Part shown: positions 11,601 through 23,529 of the stretch, piece after piece
How positions within the stretch are numbered: the first letter of the stretch is position 1
Layout of the letters: each line of letters starts with the position of its first letter
Assembly (NCBI GenBank): GCA_003993805.1
Contig: RSEF01000003.1
Location: 63,661,365-63,725,364, forward strand
Direction: 5' to 3'
DNA length: 64,000 nucleotides
DNA from: Himantopus leucocephalus
Lineage: Eukaryota > Chordata > Aves > Charadriiformes > Recurvirostridae
The notes under the pieces: model-generated
Told to the model about the DNA's origin: nothing
The model's database searches: none
The model's input: the letters and a program-made list of their open reading frames with translations, nothing else
Translations under genes and position numbers: made by a program

Positions 11601-14600
11601 ACAGCGTTTCTACCTTGCTGACGCCTCAGACTGCACAGAATAACTTCTTCCAGTGCATAGCTAGGCTTCTCTTCTTCGTACTGTTTTTTTCTTTGCCACA
11701 GTGTGAAATTAGGTCATTTACGCTGGCCTAACTGTGATAAAAGTCAAATAACCCATTCCTTAATTCTTCCTGCATTGCATTTTCCGCCATTTCTCCTTCT
11801 GCTCCTCAGTTACTTTAAATTTAGCTTGGAAACAATTCACGACTTGGAGCTGTTTTGAGAAGTGCCAACATATTGCAGGAAAAATACAGAAATTAAAAAA
11901 CTATTCCTGCCTATGCAGAGATGGGCGCAGCGACTGTTTCTGTTGTGAAAAAGCAAATTCCTCATCTTCACGTAAAACCACACTTCAAAAATGGTTTAAA
12001 ATGAGACAACAAGTCTTCAACTAAAGAATTCCTTACTGGGCCACTTACTGAAACTCGCTTTGGGCAACACGTAAGAGGAAAAAATGGAAGAACACAGAGG
12101 GTTATGGCCTCTGTACGTATCCCTCCAGAGAAGAGATGCCTTGGTATGATAGCACTGCATCCTCTACATGATAATGATGCGAAACAATGAGCAGAAGAAA
12201 AGGTGGAGATTTCTGAGCTGTAAGTAATTACAGACAAGTTAACGAACGGCCTTAGACCTGACCATCTAATTGGTACCTGTGTCTGTGATCTGAGGGGTGG
12301 TTAAAAGCGCAGCAGCCAAACTCTTCAGGCTTTTTCTCGTTAAAAAAGGCGCACATGGAGACAAAACACCCCTAAACAGAGCTTTACTAAAACATGATTT
12401 CATTTCCTACTCCTCTAAAAGTGGAAATCCTGTCCAAACCTCCTATTTTCAGAATTCACATTTGAGCTATCAAACAATGGGCCCCCAGCCTGGGCAGCTA
12501 TTTAAAGCCCTGCTGGAAGCACATGTTTGGGTTTGCCTGGTAGGTGACTAAGGACTCCAGTACTAATTGCATCCTCTGAGTTACCACGGCGGGGCTGGGT
12601 TGAAAGAGGTCTCACAAAGAGATTTAAGCAAGACAGGAAAGCCAGACAACAGATGTGGTGAATCTCATGGAGTATCTCAGATCTGCATCCGAAAGATGGT
12701 GGCTCGTGGACAGGGAAATCAGGGCATCTCCTGCGGCCATCCAAAAAGCGGTTCTTTTCTGCTTCAGAAATCCCAGATTCTGGTTCTGAAAATCAGAGCT
12801 CATATTTGAAGTGAATTTGTGTGATTTACAGAGTTATTGTATTCAACTCTTGCAACACAGGAAGCCTTATGAAATGCATAGGCACGGTACCAGTAACAGA
12901 CAGGAGCCTTTGTTTTTCATTATAAACCTTCAACTATTAATATGGAAAGTGTAGAAAGATATTTTTTTTCAAGCCCGTTATACTGCAGTTGTCCTAAAAA
13001 TCTATAGAAGTGTAAGACCCCACACATTACATCATAAATAATTTCAATACAGATTCAATCACTTTTTCCTGTGACTGATGTCATCTAGAACTGGCATCAT
13101 TTCCTTTTAATTACACTGCCTAGAGCAACTAAGTGCACCAAAGAGGATGGACTGCAAAAAGTCATCTTGGCTGTGCTATTTTATTCTATTTTAAGGGGGT
13201 TTTGTTTCATAATTAAGAGTCTTTTCAAACCCACAACTGGTATTGCCAAGTGGTCATTTGTTATGCAACTTGTTTACCCTTTTGGTCTACCAGTACAAAG
13301 ATTGTATTTCATGAAATATAGCTTTTTCTATGAAAAGTTGTTTCCTAGGGGAAAACGCAGTCTGTGGTAGAAAAGAATAAAACATGAACATATGTAAAGG
13401 ATTTCACAGTAAAAAAAAAAAAGTTTGCAATGAAGATACTTCCAAGCTAATTGAAACTAATTTTCATCTATCCTTTTAACTAGCAGAAAGAAAGTAGAGG
13501 AAAAAAAATGATCTGAGAGCTGCGGGAATTAAGATCAAGTAAGTAAAAGACCGAACCTGCTTCTCCACCTTAGCTTAAGCACGGAGAGAAAGCTCGCTGG
13601 GAGTGAAGGCATTTGGAGTGAACGGGAGCGTTTCAGCCCCGAGGAAACTGCTGGCAACCAGCTACCAGCAGATAGTCAGTCTCTCAGGCCCTTTTCCTGC
13701 CTGTAATTTTCCTCCTGCTCCCCTCTGAAACCCAGACAAGAACCCTGCACCTTCTGAGATCAACCAACAAGAAAAAGTGATGTAGGTATTCCAGAGCAAA
13801 GGCTGAGAGCGCTGGAACACACTGCAGCAGTACACTCAAAGGCAATTGTATCTCACAAAACTACCGTACTTATCGGTTCAGTGACTCAGCTCACAGACAG
13901 GGTATTTCTCACCCTTCACTTGCTTGATGAGGAGCTGCGGCAGCTCTGGACTTATAGTACTGGACTGTCTCTCCCCGTTTTCCTCCACTGAGCTCCTCTG
14001 TGCTGCCCAGAGAATACACTCCAGTCTTCAAATGCAAAGCAAAACTTGTGTCCCAAAAAAGCAGCCATTATCGTGACGGTGCACACTAGACGCACCGCAC
14101 AAATACTCGAGCTCCCAGCACACCGCTCGCTCTGCAAGCTGTTGCCTGCCAGAAACTTCTCCCCAAATCCGCCCGAGAGCTTCCCGATGCCAAGATGCCT
14201 CCACTGCTCACGGCAGGCTGTGGTCAGGACCTTTGACCCATGTGGACAGGGATGAGGTCGTTCCTTCTTCTGTCGGTTTGTTTGCCGGATCGTGATTTGA
14301 GGCTTTTTATTGTAAGTTGGGTTTTTTTCCAGCAGGGAAAAAGCTGCTCTAGCAGCAGCGGCAGGCAATGAGGCTGCTCTCTTGCAACGCAGTCTCACTT
14401 CCCCGCTTTAACACTGACTTTCTACACTACCACGTGCAATCTGCTTGGCCATTCAGTGCCTCAGTCACCCTCCCTACTCTGCAGAGGTGTCGGGAAGAAA
14501 AATATCTATTAAATATTATGACACTCTCAGTTACTACAGTTGTAAGGACTTGCTGAAAAGCTCCGTTTATGACCAACAGTAAGCAGGACAAGCATCCATG

Positions 14601-16327
14601 ACATAAGTGGACACATCCATCCCCAACAACGGTTCAGAGCAGAGCTGACGTACCTCTCTGTGTCCTTCCCTGCTCGGACCTTTGGTAGTTCCTTAATAGC
14701 CAAACTCCAGCAACCAAGCTTTTGCAACTAATGACATCCAAACTAGAGCAACATCCAGTGCCACAGCACCTCTGCCTGCTGCGCAGATGGACCTTAGCGT
14801 GGGAAGCGTCCAATGAGACAGTGTTTGATATTGTTCTGCAGAACTACAGAGTGCCTCTGGTAGCGAGGAAAACTTCTTCGGTTATAGAGAATTTGAACCT
14901 GATCGCTTAGAAATACAAGCGTTTTAACAGCGACAGTAAAGCAACAGTTAAACGAGGTTTTGGTACCTTCTCAGCAAGGCAAACAGAAGCTGAGGTGCAC
15001 GATGTACCTGGTTCGTCCTCAGGCTGCCAAAAGAGCTACTGGAAGCACACAAAGCATCATCCGCTGCCTGATTCTTGTAATTCAGTAGCTCATTTTGATA
15101 CTTCAAGTTATGACAGATGAGCTCAGATGAGAATCTGTTTCTTAGAAAGGGAAATTAGTTCCCTTAAATTCATAACGCAGTCAATAGTCCCATCCTACCG
15201 AGCAAGTGCAGAAGTACAGGTAGTATTGCATCCTTTTAGTGACTTCTGAATCTACGTTTAGCCACACCTTCAGGTAAAAAAAGCTGCCCCCATAAATTTA
15301 CAATCATAAGTCCTTTCTTTTATTATGCAGAGAAATAAAAACTTACACTTGAACAGTACTGTTAACAATATATATTCAATATCTAAGGCTGATGATAAAG
15401 AGCAAAAGAAAGAGGCAGGTTGCTCTAGTAATTATATAAAATGCAGCAGTCATTTGACTCTGCAATTGTAAGCTTTATTTAGGTAAAGTCTTTCAGGATA
15501 TGGAGAATTTTCACACACAATGAGAATTTAGAAGGTATTCTGACAGTTTATATTTCTGTTCCATTTTCTTTAATTTCTCATCTAAAACCACCTTATGTTG
15601 TTGAGACTATTTTTTTAAAATGTGATTTCCTTTGAAAGCTTCGCTAAAACATGCTACTTAATTTTGGCAGCAGATGTAAACAAATCACTTCTCTTTCTGT
15701 TTTTTTTTTTTTTTTATGCCTCTGTGCATCTCCAAAACTACTAAAAACTCAAGGAAAAAATATTTTAGAATCTGGTTTTGTTTTTACATTAGCCTTAACT
15801 GAACTACGATCACCCCTTTCACCCCAGCCCCTCATGGACTTCAGATGAAGTCCCCTGGGGACCACATGAAACTCTGAGGACTTGGGAGGAGGATGAGAGA
15901 AGAGCCTCCAAGCCCAGAAGGGAAGCAGAGGAGGTTCAAGGCAGGCTGGCGGAGGGGCTCGACACGCTCTTGAGTACATCAGACCTTCCTTCATCCACCC
16001 GAGATGTCCCCGAGGAGTGGCAGCGCTCCCAGGGATGTGCAACATGTCCTGCATTGCAGAGACAAACAAAAGATGCTCAAAGCTGGAAGCGGAGCATGAG
16101 ATTTTGGCTACAAGCTGTTTGCGGGAGTTTCCTTGCAGAGGCACTTGCTAACTGCACGGGCCAGGACGTTTAATCAAGGGCTGGTCTCCCACACACTGCC
16201 TCTTGTTCATGGCTAATCCTGCAGCGAGGTCAAATAACGCCAGCTCTGAGTCACCACAGCCATCTCCAAGGCAACTGGCAGAATATACAGTGTAAACACA
16301 TGATTACAGATTCACTGTCGAGTTCAG

Positions 16328-16362
16328 GAAGGAGGAGGAGGACAAGGAGGAGGAGGAAGAGC
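16328..16362. repeat. GGA-rich purine tract
   Basis: Repeated GGA/GGAG units give a 35-base run that is nearly all purine on plus. Confidence 0.85.
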
Positions 16363-16920
16363 TGGGTTGAAATAAGTCATGCTCTTACTGAAATCTGAGT
16401 AGTCGGTGCTGAAGCAACACTGGACAAACACATCAGTGTCAGCAGAGGGTATGAAAACAATTGTTTTCTCCCAGTTTGCTTCTCCCCATCACCCCCTTCA
16501 CCACTGAAGTCTTTTTTTTCCCTCTCGTGTTGTTTCTCCAAAGTGAGGCAGGAGCGTGGAAGAGGGTGTTATCCAAACGGTTCCTTCCATCTGAGATGTC
16601 ACCTCTTCCCTCACACCGTGGCCCCAGACAGTGCTATCTGGCAGGAACAGGACTACCTTCCTGTGAGGTCCCTTAAATCTTTGCCTGATACAAGCAGCAT
16701 TTTGGGACAGCACCAATCCCTACGTAGCATCCTACGCCACAAGATCACAACTTTACCAGGTCCAATAAAGAAAAAAAAGCCCATTATAAATAAAGGAAGA
16801 ATTGAGAGCAATCCTCTCCTTTCCCTTTGAATCAGGGGCAGAGTCAGATTTCCCACTAACAGTGACAAAACCAGTGACTTAGTTACATTTGGGGCCGGCA
16901 GGACAGGCAGAGCCCAAAGC

Positions 16921-17250
16921 ATCGCGCCGGGTACCGCCTAGCAGCCACCGCCCCTGCCGCATCCACCGCTGCTCTGAGGACATCAGGGCCCGCGGAGATA
17001 GGAAAGCATCGCTCCTGCCCGGAAAAATCCCACCAAGCCTGCCGGTTCCCGCGCGGGCTGAAGGGGAACACTGAAGCTTTTCAGTTCCTTTCTTGGCGAG
17101 GCAGGCGCCGTCCCGAGGGGGAGGTGAGGTCATCGCAAGCGGGGCTGGCAGAGCCCCGCGCCCGCCACACAAAAGCAGGGAAGGAGTCACCCCCTCTGCT
17201 CCCTCCTCCGGGAGAAAACAAGCACTAATCTAATTGATTGCGCGGGCCTC
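16921..17250. promoter_or_regulatory. CpG-dense patch in the 10.3-kb intron
   Basis: I count about 27 CpG in 330 bases, including CGCG and CCGCGG-type runs, within AT-rich intron sequence. A CpG island of an internal promoter, or a GC-rich relic, would both fit. It lies about 1 kb downstream, in transcript sense, of the second coding exon. Confidence 0.35.
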
Positions 17251-18245
17251 CAGTCCTCAGTAACCGTAAAAAGACTTCTCTTCCCAAGCCAATTGAACAA
17301 CCCGAACAGCACAAGAAGAGGAGGAAATGAAAAAAATACGGTGGCCAACTCTTAGCTACTCATCTCCAGGAGGAAAAACTCCTTAGCCCAAATTTTACTT
17401 GACGTGCATCTCTCATAAAACAATACCTATGAGAGAGATACAAAAGCAAACCCAAAAAATACCCTCGATCACTTAAGCTATCCTGTGTAGAGTGAAAATG
17501 CCAGGCGTTTTCTCACACTAGTATCAATGTGCTGCATAGCAACAAGTCAGAATGAAAGGTTAGTGGTAAGGACCGCAGCCTGGAACACGCTCATTCCCAC
17601 GGTCCTGAAGTCACCAAAGGAAAATGCTGCGCTGATTTTTTTTTTTTGTTTTGTTAACGGCACGAAGGCTTAAAAAGAGTGAGCGGTGGGCTTTAATGTG
17701 CAAACCCATCCCGCCTGAACCGGCTGCGCTGGAAGGATGGCACCAAGCACCATGCGCTTGCCTGCCGCTGCAAGAGATTCAGAGACTCTGTGCTGGCCCC
17801 GACCTGCGTGACAGGATTTAGGGGAAAAGGGCTGTATTTCACCAGGACTACAGCACTGAACCTCACCGAGTTAAACAGATCCTCAGTGTAGCTAGGACAT
17901 ATTGGGCTGTACACCATTTGGACAACAGCATCTCTAACCTCGCAAATGTGTCTTCCATTATCTCGCTCACATTTAAAAGCTTTTTACTATGCGTAAATAC
18001 AACAGTGTATTTTCTACAATAGAATCCCATAGTAACACATCAAATAATTGCAATATCAGCATCATATAATTCTAGTGAAATCAAGCAAGAGATTTTTAAA
18101 AGGCAAAAGCAGCCATCCAAACCACACTTTCTACAAATGTGTAAATGAGGAAAAAGACAACCAACAGCATTACTTTTTAGTCCACTTGAATTAACCAAAT
18201 TTCATAGAGTGACACACTGATATGCAAAGAAAGGCAATTGTTTAC

Positions 18246-18393
18246 CAGGAGAAATTGTCTCCAGACTCCCAGGATTAATCTTTCTCGTGCTTGTGCAGTG
18301 TTGGACAGTTGACCCCGTGAAGACCAAATAAAAAACTACATCATCTTCAACTTTATCTTCCTCAGTCAGCTGCACTGTAATAACAGAGTCACC
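18246..18393 (-). CDS. AKAP13: AKAP13 second coding exon (residues 12-60)
   Basis: This 148-base exon encodes GDSVITVQLTEEDKVEDDVV and on to GSLETISP. It is residues 12-60, plus the first base of codon 61. The acceptor is a long T-rich tract ending TTTTTTCCTAG, so it uses TAG rather than CAG. The donor is G|GTAAAC. The phase-0 entry joins cleanly to the first coding exon (LY|GD) and the phase-1 exit joins to the third (G|GC giving Gly). Alternating hydrophobic residues (VITVQL, VVFYLVF) suggest beta strands, and no catalytic motif is visible. Without homology the exon would be missed, because it is short and lies in a frame with no long open reading frame. Function of this N-terminal region is not deducible from the sequence. 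Confidence 0.95.
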
Positions 18394-18723
18394 CTAGGAA
18401 AAAAGGACAAGAAAAAAAGGTTAGGTTTACGTTTGCATGAACTGCATTGTATAAAATGAAACTTCTCTGCCTACAAGGCGCCTGCTCCCTGCTCGTGCAC
18501 TCCTTTCACACGGCTCGGGGCCCATCCTAATTTTCAGATATGCGAGTCATCCTTAGCATGCCTCTCCGCATCACAGCCAGCCAACCAGCTAGAAAACACG
18601 CCGAGCACAGCTCTGGGAAGAGATATGCAGAAATCTCACGGGTATATTCAAAACACCAACTTAATATGGTGAAATCACGCCGAGTCTGACAAAGATGAGC
18701 ACACGCCCCACACAGGGTTTTTT

Positions 18724-18754
18724 ATACACACACGCGCATATATATACACACACA
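18724..18754. repeat. AC/AT dinucleotide-rich tract
   Basis: An imperfect alternation of ACACAC, CGCG and ATATAT lies about 330 bases upstream, in transcript sense, of the second coding exon. Confidence 0.8.
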
Positions 18755-20048
18755 TCTCCCCCCAAATACGCACAGCTCAAACAACAGAATTGGGATAGTG
18801 GCCTAAAATTGCCTCTGTCTGCATAAATTTGAACAAGTTCCCTAATTCTTGCTTGAGCGCTCATGTTTCCCCCTGTCCAAGCTGGCCACTGTGTTGATAA
18901 TTCCAGTGTAACCAACTTAATCACTGAACGCACCTCTCATCCGCAATCCACAAACACACAAGGATACTGAGGTTTAATATCCACTGAGATTTTTTCCACC
19001 ATCGTTACAAAAACCCAATAAATGTGGCTGTACAGACAGCGATAGCTCTCCTCGCTCATCTATAAGCTCACGCCGTGGTGAAAAGCTCTGTACATTATCA
19101 AAACCAGTTCTTCAAGCCCGGAAAAGAAATGTCGCGATGTGTTGGCTGAACATTCCTGCTTAGTTTTAGGGAGGGTTTGTTTCAGTATCTCAGTATATTC
19201 TACCATTTTGCTCATCTTTGCTATCAGCAAAAATTACGTTCATAAAGGGCACACATGTTATCGCAGTTAACCCGGCACAGGACACAGTAAACACACCCGA
19301 AATTCATACACCTGCATGGACAAGAACAGGAGCAACGTGCACCAACTTCAGTTTTCCATAGGGAAGGGGAAGGGAAAGGCAGGAAAGAGGATGGCTTGCA
19401 GCTGCTGCAGCACTAAGCGAAGCGTGTTCATTTGATCTCACCATACATCATTTCTCTGCCCGAAGAATTACATAAACTGCGAGACACTGAGAACAACAGA
19501 CTGCGACGTGACCTTCTGCCCCTTTTCTACCAAGATCAAAACCGGTCGGATGCCCCAGTTTTACACTGCAGCTGTATTCGCCAGCTCTCTGCCACCACCC
19601 CACTGGGCAGATGGTTAAGGCTGCAAATCTGGAAAAGATTTTTTTATTATCATTATTATTATTTTTGCAGATTATGTAATTCTAATTTGCATATCCAATA
19701 GAATAGGCATGTCGTTTTATTTAAAACCTCCTTAAGATCACTCAGTTCACCCCTTCTCTTTGTCAAACACAACTACTGCAGACAAATCCCAGATTCCAAG
19801 CCCTCCTGTACACCCGTGCCACGTTAGTATCGCTTCCCGCGCTCCGTCTCACATCTGCCCCCCGTTCTCCCTCATCTCAGCCCCTCGTACGTCCCAGCAC
19901 CGCTTCCTCCTCCAAGTTCACGTCCAGTTCTCCTCCTCCGGTCTGGCCTGTCTGGTACCTCTTGCCAGGGGCAGGGTTGCACCTTGTTTTGATAGAAACA
20001 AGGTTTTGCAGTGCAGCACAACCAGCCCCTGGTCTTAAAAACAAATAT

Positions 20049-20218
20049 ATCATAGAATCATAGAATGGTTTAGGTTGGAAGGGACCTTAAAGATCATCGA
20101 GTTCCAACCCCCCGGCCATGGGCAGGGACACCTCCCACCAGCCCAGGTTGTTCAAAGTCCCATCCAGCCTGGCCTTGAGCACCTCCAGGGATGGGGCATC
20201 CACAGTTTCCCTGGGCAA
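20049..20218 (-). mobile_element. CR1 LINE, 5'-truncated 3' end
   Basis: Read on the minus strand this is the typical CR1 3' tail. It runs from a block saying CTGGAGGTGCTCAAGGCCAG through GATCTTTAAGGTCCCTTCC to the terminal ATTCTATGATTCTATGAT octamer-type repeat, here at 20049-20067 on plus. About 170 bases remain, with no reverse transcriptase sequence. The good match to the remembered consensus suggests a relatively young copy. It lies in the intron between coding exons 1 and 2, in the same orientation as AKAP13. Confidence 0.95.
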
Positions 20219-21069
20219 GTCAGAGAACGGGTCAGTCTTACAACACACAGGCAAGAAAAACATGAATTCAAAAGAGATAAATGGAGCGGTGAGTCTAGTT
20301 TGCATTTCCAGAGGTTGCAGAGTTACAAATGTACATTTTAGGAAGGTCTCACGTCATAATATCAGACCAGACTTCCAGCTGGGGAGAACGGAACCATGTA
20401 GCAAAAGTATATGTTGTATGTAGTCAGTGTTAAAATAAAAACAGGTGCAAAAAGACATAAATCAAGCTTTAAATTCAAGCATGACCAGTTCACATGCTGA
20501 GTTGAAAACTAAATATTCCATTTCAAGCAAATGGATCCAGTTCTGAGCGGATGTTCAAAAAAAGAAAAGCTGAAGTTTTAACCTACAAACCCTTTGTGCT
20601 TTGGTTTTTATATCCGTCTTTGTTCAAACTGTTCCTCCCTTAAGGCATGAACATACAAAGTACTTAAAAGGACTTAAAATGCAGGTGACATTTCAGGATG
20701 CTCATCAACAGGGCTGATTGTTTAAAGTGGTATCTGTTAAAGGATGTTTTTCTTTTATTTAACCCATAAATCTAGTCCAGCTAGTCCAATTCCTGTGAAA
20801 GGAAAGCAAACCCGCACAGAGTGCACGTGAGAAGACACCTGTCTATCCATGCAAACTACCCACATTTCAAGGGAAAGCAGTTTCATTTGCAGCGTTATAG
20901 CAAAAGCTAATTTGTATATTTAGTTATTGACAAAAAAAAGTGTAAATACACGTAAGAAACCTCAACACCAGAGGTTCCACATAACCTGAAATCTGTCAGG
21001 ACTTAAAAAAAGATAGCTGAACTTCTCATACAGATGCCTGACTTAATTTTGAAGGTCAACCTTCTCTGG

Positions 21070-21128
21070 AGGGTGGTCAGACCTGATGACCTCCAGCAAT
21101 CCTTTCCAACGAAATTATTCGAGTCTTT
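21070..21128 (+). mobile_element. Old, degenerate CR1 3' fragment
   Basis: GGTCAGACCTGATGACCTCC, then AGCAATCCTTTCCAACGAAA and TTATTCGAGTC resemble the CR1 tail (GATGATCTCCAGAGGTCCCTTCCAACC...ATTCTGTG). It is diverged and short, so the assignment is by order of blocks rather than close identity. Confidence 0.65.
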
Positions 21129-23493
21129 ATATTTATATCTTAATTCAGTTTATTTCAGTTACTGCTTAAGTCTAGAGGAAGCACAAATTACCATCAGCTG
21201 ATAGCAATTTAAAAGGCTCTTCAGCTGTGTCTAAGCAGCACTTCACAGTGGAATGGTCTCCACCACCCTGCTCACTCCTCCTCCTCTTCTGGAGGACCCT
21301 TCAGCAACAGACTGACGGGGAATGCCCAACAGCATTATTATGATTAATGAGCATTTATTTATTTTTACTTGAAATTTTAAGTTATCTCCAAATAGCTTCA
21401 GCAAGACCGATGATGTGCCACTTAACTGCTGTGTGCTTCGGTGTACTTACAGGTGTCATCCGAGGTACCCCTTAGCTGTACCGCGCCTGGGACAGCTCAA
21501 CGGGCGCAATGGGATGCGAGACCCCAGAAGCAAAAGAGGAAAGCACTAAATAAGAAAGACCGTCCTCCTTCGACGCACATCTCTACTTCCCAGTTATTAA
21601 CGATTTCGTTGTCCACTGCCAATTTTAATTTGATTTTTAAAAGGTTATATTCAAACAACGTATTTATTTGAAAAGGCAATAACGCGCAGAACAAGCCCCT
21701 CGCTCTCCAACATTTTTGGAGTTAAAGAAAATCAGTCACAAATGCAGCCAAATTCCTCCAACCCACATAGAAGACTTTCCAACAGCCCTATTGCATTCAG
21801 CCTCCAAAAACATTTTAATTGAAGTATGTTTACCTTTATTCATTTAATATTGTCCAAAAAATGTCATCTGTTCAGTATCACTGCCACACAAGGTGGTTAT
21901 TATAACCCCTCTTTCATCCCGAATGGCTAGAAATGGGAGGCCAGCCTGCCAATATCCCTTTGGTGAAAGTACAGGCAGATCAAAGTCGTCCTCTGGAATG
22001 CTCCAACAAATAAGAATAATTTAATTTCAAAACTAGTTTGGATCGACTAATATTTACTTGGCTTAGAGCCCATTGGAAATGAAAACATTCCATTTTTGGT
22101 CCATTCATGAAAGAGGTCACCCCTCTCCCTCGCTCGGATCTGAAAATCTCTGGTTTCAGACAGCTGTAACGGGATGCAAAGAAGGTGGATGTGGCTCTCT
22201 CCTCTGAATACATTCCCTGCCTCAAGCCGAAGGCAGAAAGCAGGTCTGCCTGGCCAAGGGACGGCTGCACTGCAACAGCCAAGCCTGACCTCGGGCTTTA
22301 AACTACTATAAAACAATGCAGAAAGGGATTTTAGAGTGGCAAATCTCCGAACCTTTGGCTTAGTTAAGGCAGCAGAAATGCAGTTCTCTCTAAAAAGGCC
22401 CAAATACCGTTACTAGGTCTAAAAACCAAAACTAGACAGACGATGCACCTGTTTGTCTGTGTATTCTGCTGGCATTAGGACAAATCCACCTTTTTAGGTA
22501 TTTGTTTTTCCAATGCTGCAGTTAAAGGCATGCGGATTGTGCGCAGGCAAAGTACAAGCAACTCAGAGTAATCATTTCTTCTTTCTCAGACTTGTTGCTG
22601 TGCCTGTTAAAACAAACTACCTTCAAAAGCTTTTTTTCCTTTTTTTAAATAGATGACCTCAGCAATATTTGGAAGTGACAATGAAGCGAACAAAATCTTT
22701 AAGCTCAAAAGAATTAAGATGACTTATGTTATTAGCTCAAAAATACTATCCACCTTCCAAAAATAAATAATTGTTTTAAGCATGTAAAGACATCTTTCTC
22801 TTCCACTTCAGGCTCTGGAAAACTGTCTGGTTTTGGGGAAACGGTCATCATTTGGGGCCCCAAGGACAGCCCCGGCAAATGCAGAATGGAAGATCTCAAG
22901 ATAAAAAGCATGAGTCCAGCTGCCAAGGGGGGGGTTTCCCTACGGGATATCTGTTCTACCAGGTACATATCTCTACAATGGACTACAAAGGACAAAATAT
23001 TCTTAGCATGTTGGCTAACAAATTTTAAAGTTTCTAAAAAAAACAAAAAAAAGGCAAGCTGCACTTTTATAGCTGAAGCATGTGATTTCTAACCTGGTTT
23101 TCCCCCCCCGGTTCATACTGGGAATTTCTGAAGTACGTTATCTAGCACCCACTCTGACCTCCCCACACACACAGTCTAAAAATACTTATGAAAACGAAGC
23201 GTGTGTGAGATAGCAATGCTGAAGCACTCAAGCATTACTTTAGCATTCTGCTTTTCATGAGAAAACACTAACAAGAATTAAACCTGAATTTTTTCCACAC
23301 AGAAAAGAAAAATTGCTGCTGATGACCATTGCCGTCTCCGGCTGCTTTTTCACGCGGGTAAAACCAAGCCAGTGCAGTCCTACTGAACTGAAAGCGTGTA
23401 TGTTAGAGGGGTTAGAGAGCCACAAGCCTTCCACCCAATATATTTCCTTCTACAGAGCTGTTGTAGATGGCGTTATGATGCTTTATAAAAGAG

Positions 23494-23529
23494 GCCGGAT
23501 TAGGCGCCGGATTAGGCACCGGATTAGAT
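23494..23529. repeat. 12-base minisatellite, three copies
   Basis: The unit GCCGGATTAGGC occurs twice perfectly (23494-23505 and 23506-23517). A third copy with two changes follows (ACCGGATTAGAT, 23518-23529). It is GC-richer than the flanks. Confidence 0.95.

Larger units (their letters stand above)
7963..18245 (-). other. AKAP13 intron, about 10.3 kb
   Basis: The intron is bounded by donor GTAAAC and acceptor TTTGCAG. It contains simple sequence (A-runs near 8729-8742, a TTTA run at 8658-8675, a GGA-rich tract near 16328-16362) and one CpG-dense patch at 16921-17250. The open frames up to 148 codons (such as the minus frame at 13952-14398) show no domain I recognise. Confidence 0.85.

Noticed and set aside
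13952..14398. 148-codon minus-strand frame.
   Set aside because: Low-complexity start (Arg/Ala-rich) and no recognisable motif. It lies wholly within an AKAP13 intron.
20075..20341. Overlapping short frames on both strands.
   Set aside because: They are translations of the CR1 3' end and its flank, not genes.
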